Assembly (NCBI GenBank): GCA_035693615.1
Contig: DASSGH010000051.1
Coordinates: forward strand, 23,070 to 87,069
Direction: 5' to 3'
Length of the DNA: 64,000 nucleotides
DNA from: VAZQ01 sp035693615
GTDB lineage: Bacteria; Pseudomonadota; Alphaproteobacteria; Rhizobiales; Xanthobacteraceae
The notes below the pieces were generated by a model, which saw nothing but the letters and a program-made list of their open reading frames with translations, ran no database searches and was not told the DNA's origin. This document shows positions 46,393-55,431 of the stretch, piece by piece; position 1 is the first letter of the stretch; each line of letters begins with the position of its first letter. Position numbers and translations under genes: made by a program.

Positions 46393-46698
46393 TCACCTGG
46401 TCTTTTCGATCTTCGTCACCGTGATCTGTCCGTTGATGCGATCGGCGTCGAATTTGACCTTGTCGCCGACTTTCACCTTCTTGAGCAGGGCCGGATCCTG
46501 GACGCGGAAGACCATCGTCATCCCTTCATCCATATTGAGCTTTTTGATCGGCCCGTGCTTTAGGGTGATCTTGCCCGCGGGTTCGTCGATCTTCGTCACC
46601 TGACCGCTGACCATGGCGGTTTGGGCCAGGCTGACGTTTGCGACCATCCCGCCCGAGAGAAAGAGCAGGCTCGCCGCTACGAGGCTGATCTTTCGCAT
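46393..46698 (-). CDS. CusF-like periplasmic copper-binding protein
   Basis: A 101-residue protein with a cleavable signal (SLLFLSGGMVANVSLAQT) and a CusF/EcfB fold: SGQVTKIDEPAGKITLKHGP, then IKKLNMDEGMTMVFRV. CusF binds Cu(I)/Ag(I) through His, two Met and a Trp cap; here His and MTM are kept but the region of the Trp reads NMDEGM, with no Trp. It is a periplasmic metallochaperone candidate in a copper resistance cluster. GGAGACGGTGG precedes the ATG. Confidence 0.83.
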   Translation of the reverse strand: MRKISLVAASLLFLSGGMVANVSLAQTAMVSGQVTKIDEPAGKITLKHGPIKKLNMDEGMTMVFRVQDPALLKKVKVGDKVKFDADRINGQITVTKIEKTR

Positions 46699-46719
46699 CC
46701 ACCGTCTCCGTTTGCTAGT

Positions 46720-47220
46720 TCACCTCACGATGACCTGCCCGAACATGCCCTTGTCGTAGTGCCCGGGAATGAGACAGGCGAACTCGAATGTGCCGCGCTT
46801 GGTGAATTTCCAAACGAGATCGCCGCTCTCATGCGGCATGACGCGCTTCCCGTTCGGATCGGCATGCTCCATGTCGGGATGTCTTTTCATGACTTCGGCG
46901 TGCTTGCGGTTTTCGCCAACCGTCGCAAGGATGAATTCGTGATCTTCCTCGCCGTCGTTGTGCAGGACGAAACGGACTTGCTCCCCCCGGCGCACGTCGA
47001 TGCGCGCGGGCTCAAAGCCCATCTTTCCTCCTCCTTCGAACATCTTGATCTTGACGATGCGCGCCGGCTTCTTCGGGTCGCCCGGCCGGCCGGCTGAAAA
47101 CGTTCCGTGCTCCTCGTGGGCGGACGCCACGGTGATCACCGCGATGTCTGTTACCGAGAGTGCGGCGCCCGCAGTCAGCAATATCCCTCCTGCGATAAAG
47201 ACCCTGGCGTGTTTCAGCAT
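46720..47220 (-). CDS. Secreted cupredoxin (plastocyanin/azurin-like)
   Basis: A 166-residue periplasmic protein with a signal peptide, then a cupredoxin domain: MGFEPARIDVRRGEQVRFVL, the first ligand in EEDHEFIL, and the ligand loop GTFEFACLIPGHYDKGM giving Cys, His and Met. It is predicted to bind copper. ATG 47220 after GGAGTGAGC is preferred to the GTG two codons earlier. Lies between CusF-like and multicopper oxidase genes. Confidence 0.88.
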   Translation of the reverse strand: MLKHARVFIAGGILLTAGAALSVTDIAVITVASAHEEHGTFSAGRPGDPKKPARIVKIKMFEGGGKMGFEPARIDVRRGEQVRFVLHNDGEEDHEFILATVGENRKHAEVMKRHPDMEHADPNGKRVMPHESGDLVWKFTKRGTFEFACLIPGHYDKGMFGQVIVR

Positions 47221-47235
47221 GCTCACTCCGATATT

Positions 47236-48612
47236 TCAGTGTCCCCTGTGGTTATTTCCAGGCCGGACCGCCTTGGGGCCTGCCTGAGGCTGGCTGGCGG
47301 CACCGCCTCGCTGGGGCGTCGGCACGGATGAGTTTGCGACCTCGTGCGCTACGGTGCCCTGCGGGTGCTTGTAGTTGCCCGGATCCTTGTAGTCGTTGGG
47401 CGCAAGCCCTTCGCGGATCTTCATCAGCGTGAACATGCCGCCCATCTCGATCGGTCCGAACTGGCCGAAGCCGGTCATCATCGGCAGCGTGTTGTCGGGC
47501 GTCGGCATCTCCATCGCACCCATGTCGGCCATCCCCGCGCCACCCATCGGCATGTAGTCCGGCACAAGCTTGCGGACCTGCCGCGCAAGATCGCGCTTCT
47601 CCACGCCGATGAAGTTTCTGATGTTATGTCCCATTGCGTTCATCGCGTGGTGCGTCTTGTGACAGTGCAACGCCCAGTCGCCGGGATTGTCCGCAACCAT
47701 GTCGAAGGCGCGGATGACCCCGACCGGGACATCGATCGTCGTCTCCGGCCATTGCGCGCTCTCGGGCACCCAACCGCCGTCCGTGCAGCTCACCGCAAAA
47801 CGGTGCCCGTGTATGTGGATTGGATGGTTGGTCATGGTGAGATTGCCCATCCGCACGCGCACGCGGTCGCCGAGGCGCAGCGGCATGGGATCGATGCCGG
47901 GAAACACGCGGCTGTTCCAGGTCCACATGTTGAAATCGGTCATCTCGGCGACCTTCGGCAGAGAGGTGCCGGGGTCGATCAGATAGGCGCTCATGATGAA
48001 AACAAAGTCGCGATCGACGCGGCGAAACTTTGGGTCGCGCGGATGCACCACGAACATCCCCATCATGCCCATCGCCATTTGCACCATTTCGTCCGAATGC
48101 GGGTGATACATGAACGTCCCGCTGTGCTTCATCTCGAACTCGTAGACGAATGTCTGCCCCGGCTTGATGTGCGGTTGCGTCACTCCGCCGACCCCGTCCA
48201 TTCCGTTCGGCAGCAACATGCCGTGCCAGTGTACGGTCGTGTGCTCCGGCAGCTTATTGGTGACGAAGATGCGCACCTTGTCGCCTTCAACCGCTTCGAT
48301 CGTCGGCCCCGGCGCCTGCCCGTTGTAGCCCCACAAGTTGACCTTCATGCCCGGCGCGAATTCGCGAACCACCGGCTCGGCGACCAGGTGGAACTCCTTC
48401 CAGTCGCCGTTCATGCGCCAAGGCAAGGTCCAGCCGTTGAGCGTGACGACCGGCTGATAGTCAGCTTCGTTCGTCGGAAAGAGCGGCGGCTGCATGGTGG
48501 TTGTCTTGGTGCTCGGCGCCTCGGGAATGCTCGCGGCCTGCACACGGCCGCTGATCGCAGTTGCGCTGGTCAGCACCGCAGCCGTGCCGAGAAAACCTCT
48601 ACGCGAAATCAT
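47236..48612 (-). CDS. Multicopper oxidase, CopA/CueO-like
   Basis: A 458-residue exported oxidase with a Tat signal (SRRGFLGTAAVLTSA). Copper sites: TTVHWHGMLLP, TFMYHPHSDEM, NHPIHIHGHRF and the type I/III loop DWALHCHKTHHAMNAMGHN. A Met-rich segment near ~385-420 (MGGAGMADMGAMEMPTP) fits Cu(I) handling, and a His-containing tail ends NNHRGH. It probably oxidises Cu(I) in the periplasm. GGAGAAGG Shine-Dalgarno. Confidence 0.92.
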   Translation of the reverse strand: MISRRGFLGTAAVLTSATAISGRVQAASIPEAPSTKTTTMQPPLFPTNEADYQPVVTLNGWTLPWRMNGDWKEFHLVAEPVVREFAPGMKVNLWGYNGQAPGPTIEAVEGDKVRIFVTNKLPEHTTVHWHGMLLPNGMDGVGGVTQPHIKPGQTFVYEFEMKHSGTFMYHPHSDEMVQMAMGMMGMFVVHPRDPKFRRVDRDFVFIMSAYLIDPGTSLPKVAEMTDFNMWTWNSRVFPGIDPMPLRLGDRVRVRMGNLTMTNHPIHIHGHRFAVSCTDGGWVPESAQWPETTIDVPVGVIRAFDMVADNPGDWALHCHKTHHAMNAMGHNIRNFIGVEKRDLARQVRKLVPDYMPMGGAGMADMGAMEMPTPDNTLPMMTGFGQFGPIEMGGMFTLMKIREGLAPNDYKDPGNYKHPQGTVAHEVANSSVPTPQRGGAASQPQAGPKAVRPGNNHRGH

Positions 48613-48624
48613 GACCTTCTCCTT

Positions 48625-50112
48625 TTAGCGTGTGCCGACCTCGCTGGCCGATGCGGCCGCGGGGTTTGCGCGTTCTTGTCGATTGGCCGACTTCCCGCCG
48701 CCGGAGATCGCCGCCTTGAGGTCGACCGTGGCCAGCCAGAAGTCCCGCTTTGCCTCGATCGCGGTGATGGTCGCCGCGATGCGCTGGCGCGCCTCTGCGA
48801 GCAGCGAAAACACGTCGATTAGCATCGCGTTGTAGCGAAGCAGTGTTTCGTCGGAGATGATCTTGCGCAGCGGCAAGACCTCGCGCTGGTAATGGCCGGC
48901 GATCTCGTAGGTCGAGCGGTAAACGCGGTAAGTATCGCGCGCCTCCGAGCGCGCGTTGACCGACATTTCCAGCAGCCGATTGACGGACTGCATGTAGGTC
49001 GCTTCGGCTTGGCGGACGCGAACCTCGCCGAAATCAAATATCGGTATTTGCAATCGGACATCGAACCCGCGCATGAGAAAGCGTTCGTCGGGTCGCTTTT
49101 CCAGCTTATCGGCGTAGCCGCCATCGAGGATGTTGATGAACCGCGTCGCTTGGGTGAGGCCGTAGGATTTCGCAAGCAGGTCGAGCTCGATGCGAGCGAT
49201 CTGCAGATCGACGCGCCGGGCGATGGCGTCAGCCTCGATGCCCGTCCATGTCTGAGCACGACGCGGCACCGCGGGCAGCGCATTGGGAAGCAGGAAATCG
49301 ACATTTGAGCCCCAGAGTCCCATTGCCCGGATGAGTGCCTCGCGCTCGCTTGCCTCGCGCTGGCGCGCGGTTACGACCTGCGCGGTCAAATCGGCATAGA
49401 AGACCTGCTCGCGCGCCTGATCGAGCCTGTTCATTGCCCCGGTTTCGCCGAGGCGAGCGGCCAGGCGGGTCGCGGTTTCGGCCGCCGACTGCGATTGCGC
49501 CAGGAAGGGGACAAGTTCGTGCGCGGCAACGGCGCGATAGTAGGCGCGCCGCGCTTCGTGGGCGACGCGGAGCGTCTCTTCGGCGGCACGCAGCTGTGCT
49601 TGATGGAAGCGTTCTGCGGCAACCTCGGACCGCGCCGGCAGCGTCGCAAGCGCGATGATATTGGTGACGAGTTGCATCTCGCTTTCGAGCGCCGGCCCCG
49701 CCTGGATGCGTCGCCACGAAAAGGTCGGATTGGGCGGAAGGCTTTGTCCGACCCGTTCGGCATCGGCAATGACGAGTTCGTCGTAGGCTGCCTGCAGCCC
49801 GCGGTTGTTGAGCAGCGAGATCTGCACCGCCGCGTCGGCCGTTAGGGTGCGGCTGAGAAGGCGGCGAACGGTGGCGGCGGCTGCTTCGGCTTCTTCGGGC
49901 GAGCGGATCGCAGCCGCGTCCTTGTTGAGCTCCTGCTGTGCGATGGTCGCGACCACGTCCATGCCCGCGTCCGGTGCAAACCAGGTGCAGCCGGAAAGGA
50001 GCATTGCCGAGGCCAAGCCTGCCACAATGGCGACCGTGCCGAACCCGGGCCGGAACGCCCGCGTAACCGCCGGCCCGCCGGCGGCAGCGAACTTCCGAAT
50101 ATGTACGGACAT
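48625..50112 (-). CDS. TolC/CusC-like outer-membrane efflux lipoprotein
   Basis: A 495-residue outer-membrane factor with lipobox LLSGC and long helical hairpins: ISLLNNRGLQAAYDELVIAD, RLAARLGETGAMNRLDQARE, IPIFDFGEVRVRQAEATYMQ and a second hairpin at the C-terminus. It is a trimeric channel for tripartite efflux, yet no RND pump or adaptor gene is in the window. Start ATG 50112 after GAGGTGTTC. Fourth gene of the minus-strand copper cluster. Confidence 0.88.
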   Translation of the reverse strand: MSVHIRKFAAAGGPAVTRAFRPGFGTVAIVAGLASAMLLSGCTWFAPDAGMDVVATIAQQELNKDAAAIRSPEEAEAAAATVRRLLSRTLTADAAVQISLLNNRGLQAAYDELVIADAERVGQSLPPNPTFSWRRIQAGPALESEMQLVTNIIALATLPARSEVAAERFHQAQLRAAEETLRVAHEARRAYYRAVAAHELVPFLAQSQSAAETATRLAARLGETGAMNRLDQAREQVFYADLTAQVVTARQREASEREALIRAMGLWGSNVDFLLPNALPAVPRRAQTWTGIEADAIARRVDLQIARIELDLLAKSYGLTQATRFINILDGGYADKLEKRPDERFLMRGFDVRLQIPIFDFGEVRVRQAEATYMQSVNRLLEMSVNARSEARDTYRVYRSTYEIAGHYQREVLPLRKIISDETLLRYNAMLIDVFSLLAEARQRIAATITAIEAKRDFWLATVDLKAAISGGGKSANRQERANPAAASASEVGTR

Positions 50113-50185
50113 GAACACCTCGACTGTCGATTGCCGTCGGGCGCGCAAGACCTTCGGCCGCGCGCGCCAATTCCAGCTTCGACAG

Positions 50186-50617
50186 TCAGACGATGGGAGG
50201 CCGGTTGATGCGCTCCGGACCGCGCCCGCTCAGGGCCTCAGTGAGAACCGGCAAGACAACGGAACCGAGGCCCTCCAATCCGAAGCTGGGGACCAGCTCG
50301 CCGGGGATTGCGACGACGGAGAAGAGGCCGCAACAGATCGCGATTGCCGCCTTGTCATCCTTGCCCGAAGGCTGCGGCGGCACGCCATCATTGTGGTGCT
50401 CATGGGCGGTGCCATCGGCATGGACGTGAAGCTTGCCGTCATGGTCGCGCTTGGCGCCGTGATCATGAACGCCGACGTGACCTTCGGTCAGGCAATGTGC
50501 AATGACCGGGTTGTCGGAAAGCGCAAAGGCGACTGCCGGCGCAAGGATGCAAAGCGCATAAAGCGCGGCCACAACGATCGCCGCTTTGACGCGAAGAGTC
50601 TTGGTCAAGGCCGACAT
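50186..50617 (-). CDS. His-rich membrane-associated protein (DUF2946-like), metal cluster
   Basis: A 143-residue protein with an N-terminal hydrophobic segment (AAIVVAALYALCILAPAVAF) and a His-rich stretch (HCLTEGHVGVHDHGAKRDHD, then HVHADGTAHEHHND), followed by AIAICCGLFSVVAIPGEL. The His-rich loop suggests a metal-binding periplasmic region; DUF2946 proteins occur with copper genes. ATG 50617 is preferred. Function unproven. Confidence 0.7.
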   Translation of the reverse strand: MSALTKTLRVKAAIVVAALYALCILAPAVAFALSDNPVIAHCLTEGHVGVHDHGAKRDHDGKLHVHADGTAHEHHNDGVPPQPSGKDDKAAIAICCGLFSVVAIPGELVPSFGLEGLGSVVLPVLTEALSGRGPERINRPPIV

Positions 50618-50822
50618 CGCGCCTCGTGGGCGCTCACTGCGCCGAAGACATCCGATGCTTCGAGAATAGAGCATTACTTAGGGTTTGCAACGCACCCGTC
50701 GTGCGCCTCGCAGTGGATTCGGAACGAGTTTGCGGCGGAAGCGTGGCGCGGATGATGCGATCCGCATTGCAGTCCGTCGGCAGCTTTCACTGCGCGGTCA
50801 GCGTAGCCGAGATCGGCTCTTA

Positions 50823-51242
50823 TCACCGCTCTCGGCTCGTTTTCGGCACGACGGCCAGGAATTCCAGCGGCTCGTGCGCGAGATTCTCCCCGGCATGTCG
50901 TTGAACAGGGACCCAATCAATGGCCCCGGCTCGCCGGCGAATATCATCGGCGCTGCCGTCAGGATGAGTGTCGCGCAAGTATACGTCCGTCAACCAGACC
51001 ACCAGCCTTGCGCTCGTGATGTCATGCATTGGTGTCTTCTCGCCGGGCGCCATGCGGATGCGAACGACGACGATGGATTCATTCTCGAATTCCACCACGG
51101 CATTGGCAGGACCGGATTGATGAATTGCGGCGCCGTGGGACGATGTCGAGGGCGCGCCGGAGTGTTGCGCCGCGCCGGGAGAGCCGAAAGCCAGGAATAG
51201 GTAACCGGCAGAGACCCAAAGGCTTGTGAGCGTACCTTTCAT
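50823..51242 (-). CDS. Secreted cupin-type small protein
   Basis: A 139-residue protein with signal peptide (SLWVSAGYLFLAFGSPGAAQ) and a cupin-like core: VVRIRMAPGEKTPMHDITSA, LVVWLTDVYLRDTHPDG, and HEPLEFLAVVPK. It is divergent from the MerR regulator with a shared regulatory gap. His residues (PMHD, HAGENLAHE) could bind metal. Function unknown, possibly part of the copper response. Confidence 0.7.
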   Translation of the reverse strand: MKGTLTSLWVSAGYLFLAFGSPGAAQHSGAPSTSSHGAAIHQSGPANAVVEFENESIVVVRIRMAPGEKTPMHDITSARLVVWLTDVYLRDTHPDGSADDIRRRAGAIDWVPVQRHAGENLAHEPLEFLAVVPKTSRER

Positions 51243-51299
51243 GTGCGTCCTGTTGCTCGGCGACCCTCGTTTGACGTTCGGGTCGGTCGACCGTACGAG

Positions 51300-51315
51300 T
51301 TGAAGCAAACTTCAA
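51300..51315. promoter_or_regulatory. Palindrome TTGAAG-N4-CTTCAA upstream of merR
   Basis: A perfect 6-4-6 inverted repeat sits 16 bp before the MerR start and overlaps the region between the divergent cupin gene and merR. MerR-family operators lie in the spacer between promoter boxes and are often palindromes of this kind, so it is a candidate site for the adjacent regulator (inference). Confidence 0.5.
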
Positions 51316-51331
51316 GTCAAGGAGATTTTCG

Positions 51332-51796
51332 ATGGTCGACATGAGCATCGGAGAGGTAGCCCGCAAGATGGGGCTGCGATCCTCGGCTATTCGTTACTAC
51401 GAAAAGCTCGGCCTGATCCCGAAAGCAGCGCGGCTGAGCGGGCGGCGGCGGTACGACGAGCGCGTGCTGGAGCGCCTGGCAATGGTCCGATTCGCAAAAC
51501 ACGTGGGCTTCAGCATCGCTGAGATTAAGATCCTGTTACGCGGAGTTGACGATCGCCCGCCGCCCGAGCGGTGGCGTAAGCTCGCCGCCGCGAAAGTCGC
51601 TGAAGCCGAGGCAATCATGGCGCAGGCGCGAACGATCCGAAAATTGCTGTCCGAAACGCTGGACTTTCAGTGTCCGAAACTGGTGGAACGCGGGCGTGCC
51701 TTGCCGGCCGCAATCGCACGCCGAACTTTGCGCCTGAAGCATCCCGCCAGATCGGCTCGCCGCTGTCCTATCATTCGGGGCCGGAGAAGACCTTGA
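51332..51796 (+). CDS. MerR-family regulator of the metal cluster
   Basis: A 154-residue MerR protein: MSIGEVARKMGLRSSAIRYY, EKLGLIPKAARLSGRRRYDE and VLERLAMVRFAKHVGFSIAE, then a dimerisation helix. Only one Cys (FQCPKLVERG) is visible in the C-terminal part, unlike CueR with its Cys pair, so the metal specificity is not clear. The tail is basic. Its stop overlaps the start of the P-type ATPase by TTGA (51793-51796). Confidence 0.87.
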   Translation: MVDMSIGEVARKMGLRSSAIRYYEKLGLIPKAARLSGRRRYDERVLERLAMVRFAKHVGFSIAEIKILLRGVDDRPPPERWRKLAAAKVAEAEAIMAQARTIRKLLSETLDFQCPKLVERGRALPAAIARRTLRLKHPARSARRCPIIRGRRRP

Positions 51797-53985
51797 CGCA
51801 CGAGCATTGTCATCACGCGGGCCACACAGCGGGGCCGACAAAGGCGCCACCGTCCCCGGCCGCAGTGCCGGCAGGCACGATCTATACCTGCCCGATGCAT
51901 CTGCAGATCCGGCAGGTCGGCCCCGGCGTCTGCCCGATCTGCGGTATGGCGCTGGAGCCGGAATTGCCCGCCGCTGGAGTAGCGCCGAACCCTGAAATCG
52001 CGGACATGACGCGGCGGTTCTGGGTCGCCCTGGTGCTCGCCGTTCCCGTCCTCGCGCTCGAAATGGGCGGCCATCTCACCAACCTCCACGCGCTGCTCGG
52101 CCAGAACTGGTCGAACTGGCTGCAGTTCGTCTTAGCCACGCCGGTGGTGCTGTGGGCGGGGTGGCCGTTCTTCGTGCGCGGCTGGCAATCCCTCCTCACG
52201 CGCAATCTTAACATGTTCACGCTGATCGCCATGGGCATCGGCGTGGCTTGGCTCTACAGCGTGATTGCCATCCTGCTGCCAGGGATATTTCCGCCGGCAT
52301 TTCGCAGTCCCGATGGCGCGGTCGCGGTCTATTTCGAGGCCGCGGCCGTGATCACGGTCCTCGTGCTGCTCGGTCAAGTGCTCGAGTTGCGGGCGCGCGA
52401 GCAAACGTCGGGGGCGATCCGGGCCTTGCTTGATCTCGCCCCCAAGACGGCACGGCGCGTGAACGGGGACGAAAGCGAGGAGGAGGTGCCGCTCGACATG
52501 ATCGCCGTGGGTGATCGGCTGCGGGTTCGTCCCGGCGAGAAGATCCCGGTCGACGGCGAATTGATCGAAGGACGCTCGGCGGTCGACGAATCGATGGTGA
52601 CCGGGGAATCCATGCCCCTGACCAAGGAGGTGGGCGCGAAGGTCATCGCGGGCACGCTAAACACCACCGGCGGCTTCATCATGCGGGCCGAGAAGGTCGG
52701 CCGCGACACGATGCTTTCGCGCATCGTGCAAATGGTGGCGGCGGCCCAGCGCTCGCGGGCGCCGATCCAGCGACTGGCGGACCGGGTCTCGGGTTGGTTC
52801 GTGCCGACGGTGATCGCGGTCGCTCTCGTCGCATTCGCCGCGTGGGGCGTGTATGGGCCGGAGCCGCGCTTCGCGTTCGGATTGGTGGCGGCTGTCACGG
52901 TCTTGATCATCGCCTGTCCCTGCGCGCTCGGCTTGGCGACGCCGATGTCGATCATGGTCGGGGTGGGACGTGGCGCGGAAGTCGGCGTTTTGATCAAGAA
53001 CGCCGAAGCCCTGGAGCGAATGGAGAAGATCGACACGCTTGTCATCGACAAAACCGGAACCCTGACCGAAGGAAAGCCGAAGGTGGTAGCCGTCATTCCC
53101 GCGGAGGGGTTCGAGGAAGGCCAGGTCTTGCGATTGGCCGCGAGTTTAGAGAAAGCCAGCGAGCATCCGCTCGCGCTCGCGCTCGTCGCCGCCGCGCAGG
53201 AACGCGGCTTGAATATGTCGGCCGTCACGGAATTCAACTCGCCCACCGGCAAGGGCGTCGTGGGTGTTGTCGATGGGCGGCGGCTCGCGCTGGGACATGC
53301 GAACTTCCTGCGCGAACTTCACATTGAGCCAAATGCATTGGAGCAAGACGCCGAACGGCTTCGGCACGACGGCGCAACGGCGATTTTCCTGGGCGTCGAC
53401 GGCAGGCTTGCGGCAGTGATTGCCGTCGCCGATCCGGTGAAATCCACCACCCCCGCAGCGCTCGACGCGCTCGCCAAAGAAGGCGTGCGGGTGGTGATGC
53501 TCACGGGCGATAACCGTACCACGGCGCAGGCGGTCGCACGGCGGCTCGGCATCGCCGAAGTCGAAGCCGAGGTATTGCCAGATCAGAAGAGCGCCGTTGT
53601 CGAAAAACTACAGCGTGAGGGTCGTTCCGTCGCCATGGCCGGCGACGGGGTCAACGACGCGCCGGCGCTGGCGACCGCCCAAGTCGGCATCGCCATGGGC
53701 ACCGGCACCGATGTCGCGATCGAAAGCGCGGGCATCACGCTGCTCAAAGGTGACTTGACCGGCATCGTGCGCGCGCGCCGCCTCTCCCAGGCGACGATGC
53801 GCAACATCCGGCAGAACCTGTTCTTCGCCTTTATCTACAACGCCGCGGGTGTGCCGATCGCCGCCGGGGTGCTCTATCCGATGTCCGGCATCCTGCTCTC
53901 GCCGATCATCGCCGCGGCGGCAATGGCGCTATCGTCGGCGAGTGTCGTCGGTAATTCGCTGCGGCTGCAACATAGCAGATTGTAG
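51793..53985 (+). CDS. copA: Copper-translocating P1B-type ATPase (CopA-like)
   Basis: A ~730-residue heavy-metal ATPase. The N-terminus is His-rich (THEHCHHAGHTAG), then a heavy-metal-binding domain YTCPMHLQIRQVGPGVCPIC. Eight hydrophobic segments follow, with the ion motif IACPCALGLATP, phosphorylation site DKTGTLTEG, SEHPLALALV, and hinge AMAGDGVNDAPALA. C-terminal YNAAGVPIAAG and MALSSASVVGNSLRL are typical P1B-1 residues. The start at TTG 51793, coupled to merR by TTGA, is preferred; GTG 51670 is an alternative. It exports Cu(I). Confidence 0.92.
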   Translation: MTHEHCHHAGHTAGPTKAPPSPAAVPAGTIYTCPMHLQIRQVGPGVCPICGMALEPELPAAGVAPNPEIADMTRRFWVALVLAVPVLALEMGGHLTNLHALLGQNWSNWLQFVLATPVVLWAGWPFFVRGWQSLLTRNLNMFTLIAMGIGVAWLYSVIAILLPGIFPPAFRSPDGAVAVYFEAAAVITVLVLLGQVLELRAREQTSGAIRALLDLAPKTARRVNGDESEEEVPLDMIAVGDRLRVRPGEKIPVDGELIEGRSAVDESMVTGESMPLTKEVGAKVIAGTLNTTGGFIMRAEKVGRDTMLSRIVQMVAAAQRSRAPIQRLADRVSGWFVPTVIAVALVAFAAWGVYGPEPRFAFGLVAAVTVLIIACPCALGLATPMSIMVGVGRGAEVGVLIKNAEALERMEKIDTLVIDKTGTLTEGKPKVVAVIPAEGFEEGQVLRLAASLEKASEHPLALALVAAAQERGLNMSAVTEFNSPTGKGVVGVVDGRRLALGHANFLRELHIEPNALEQDAERLRHDGATAIFLGVDGRLAAVIAVADPVKSTTPAALDALAKEGVRVVMLTGDNRTTAQAVARRLGIAEVEAEVLPDQKSAVVEKLQREGRSVAMAGDGVNDAPALATAQVGIAMGTGTDVAIESAGITLLKGDLTGIVRARRLSQATMRNIRQNLFFAFIYNAAGVPIAAGVLYPMSGILLSPIIAAAAMALSSASVVGNSLRLQHSRL

Positions 53986-54065
53986 TTCGGCACCCCCTGC
54001 ACGCGGTCCCTACGAAAGCATGCGGACGTCATGGCTCCACTAGGAGGGTATGACGGACGAGAGCG

Positions 54066-55091
54066 TCACTGAAATCGCTTGCGCGCGAGCTCGGCGCCTT
54101 TGCCGAGCGCCGCGAGCTTGGCGAACGCGACATCCCATCGCATCGGCGCCATGCCGCAATTCGTCCCGGCGATGATCGCTTCTTTGGGCAGGTAATTCAT
54201 CGCCTCGCCGATGACGGCGGCGACCTCGTCCGCCGTCTCGACCTGTTCGTTCGCCACGTCGATCACGCCGACTTGCACGTCCTTGCCATGGAGCAGCTTC
54301 AACAATGCGATCGGAACACGGGAGTTGCGGCATTCGACCGAAACTTGGCCGATGCGGCTCCTGGCGAGCGCCGGGAAAATCGCTTCGTACTGGCGCCATT
54401 CGCTGCCAAGCGTCGCCTTCCAGTCGATGTTCGCCTTGATGCCGTAGCCGTAGCAGATGTGAACCGCCGTGGTGCATGTGAGCCCCTCAATCGCGCGGTG
54501 CAGCGCGTCGATGCCCCATTCTTCGACCTCGCGCAAATAAACGTTGAACGCCGGCTCGTCGAACTGAATGAGGTCCACCCCGTCCGCCTCCAGCGCGCGC
54601 GCCTCGGCGTTGAGCAGATCGGCGAAGGCCATCGCCATCTTCACGCGGTCGCCATAGTGCGCGTCCGCCACCGTATCGACGATAGTCATCGGGCCCGGCA
54701 GCGTGAACTTGAGTTTGCGCCGGGTGTGCGCGCGGGCAAGCCGAGCTTCGCGCGCATGCACCCGCGATTTGAGGCGCAGGGCTGACGCGACCGTCGGGAC
54801 CATTGCCTTGTAGCGGTCGGCGCGGATGCCGATTTCGACCTTGCGGGCGAAATCGATGCCCTCGACGCTTTCGAGAAAACCGTGGACGAAATGCTGCCGC
54901 GACACCTCGCCGTCGCTGACGATATCGATGCCGCTATCCTCCTGGAGCTTGAGCGCGAGCAGCGTCGCGTCCCGCTTGGCATCCTCGAGCGCGGCGCCGG
55001 AGAGGCGCCAGGGCGGCCACAGCCGGTTCGGCTCCGCGAGCCAAGCGGGTTTCGGCAGGCTTCCGGCGATCGTCGTGGGAAATAGAGGCAT
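54066..55091 (-). CDS. MetE-like methionine synthase C-terminal domain protein
   Basis: A 341-residue cobalamin-independent methionine synthase-like barrel: MPLFPTTIAGSLPKPAWLAE, DIVSDGEVSRQHFVHGFLES, LIQFDEPAFNVYLREVEEWG. The zinc ligands are visible as VHICYG (His, Cys) and GTNCGM (Cys). Only the catalytic C-terminal half is present, as in archaeal and core MetE proteins. Probable S-methyltransferase; the methyl donor is unknown. Confidence 0.82.
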   Translation of the reverse strand: MPLFPTTIAGSLPKPAWLAEPNRLWPPWRLSGAALEDAKRDATLLALKLQEDSGIDIVSDGEVSRQHFVHGFLESVEGIDFARKVEIGIRADRYKAMVPTVASALRLKSRVHAREARLARAHTRRKLKFTLPGPMTIVDTVADAHYGDRVKMAMAFADLLNAEARALEADGVDLIQFDEPAFNVYLREVEEWGIDALHRAIEGLTCTTAVHICYGYGIKANIDWKATLGSEWRQYEAIFPALARSRIGQVSVECRNSRVPIALLKLLHGKDVQVGVIDVANEQVETADEVAAVIGEAMNYLPKEAIIAGTNCGMAPMRWDVAFAKLAALGKGAELARKRFQ

Positions 55092-55104
55092 GCGGAGACC
55101 ATGC

Positions 55105-55290
55105 TACCGCGTCAGGCCGGCGTCCAGCCATAGAGCCAATCGTAGCGCGCGAGTAGCCGTGCACCACCGAGGGCGCCGAGCGCGAGGCTGCGGGTCCTCC
55201 CAGTTGATAGATCGTCCCGTACGGCGAGCGGCGCATGGCGGCGGCGGGACCGTCGCGCGTTTTCGGCAAGATGCTGCGCGAGCACTAGGG
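55105..55290 (-). pseudogene. Decayed partial duplicate of an FAD monooxygenase 3' end
   Basis: On the minus strand the end reads LARYDWLYGWTPA then stop at 55112-55114. This segment matches the last ~80 codons of the FAD monooxygenase gene at 55991, including the 37 bases TACCGCGTC...GAGCCAATC around the stop. Internal gaps of roughly 13 and 57 bp make it frameshifted. The remainder of the gene copy is absent; a MetE-like gene starts immediately downstream. Confidence 0.8.
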
Positions 55291-55431
55291 CGCCACCTAC
55301 GAATGGCAATTAAACCTTCGCTATTGTCGTGAAAGAGGCGCATACTTGCCGCGTCACCGACAAGGCTTCCTCTGGCGTTGGTGACTGAGAGACCGGTCAC
55401 GCTCCCGCCTGTATGGCTAGAGGAGGGCAGC

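Noticed and set aside
47344..48822. 492-codon plus-strand frame
   Set aside because: Antisense of the multicopper oxidase; the His/Arg richness mirrors the oxidase codons.
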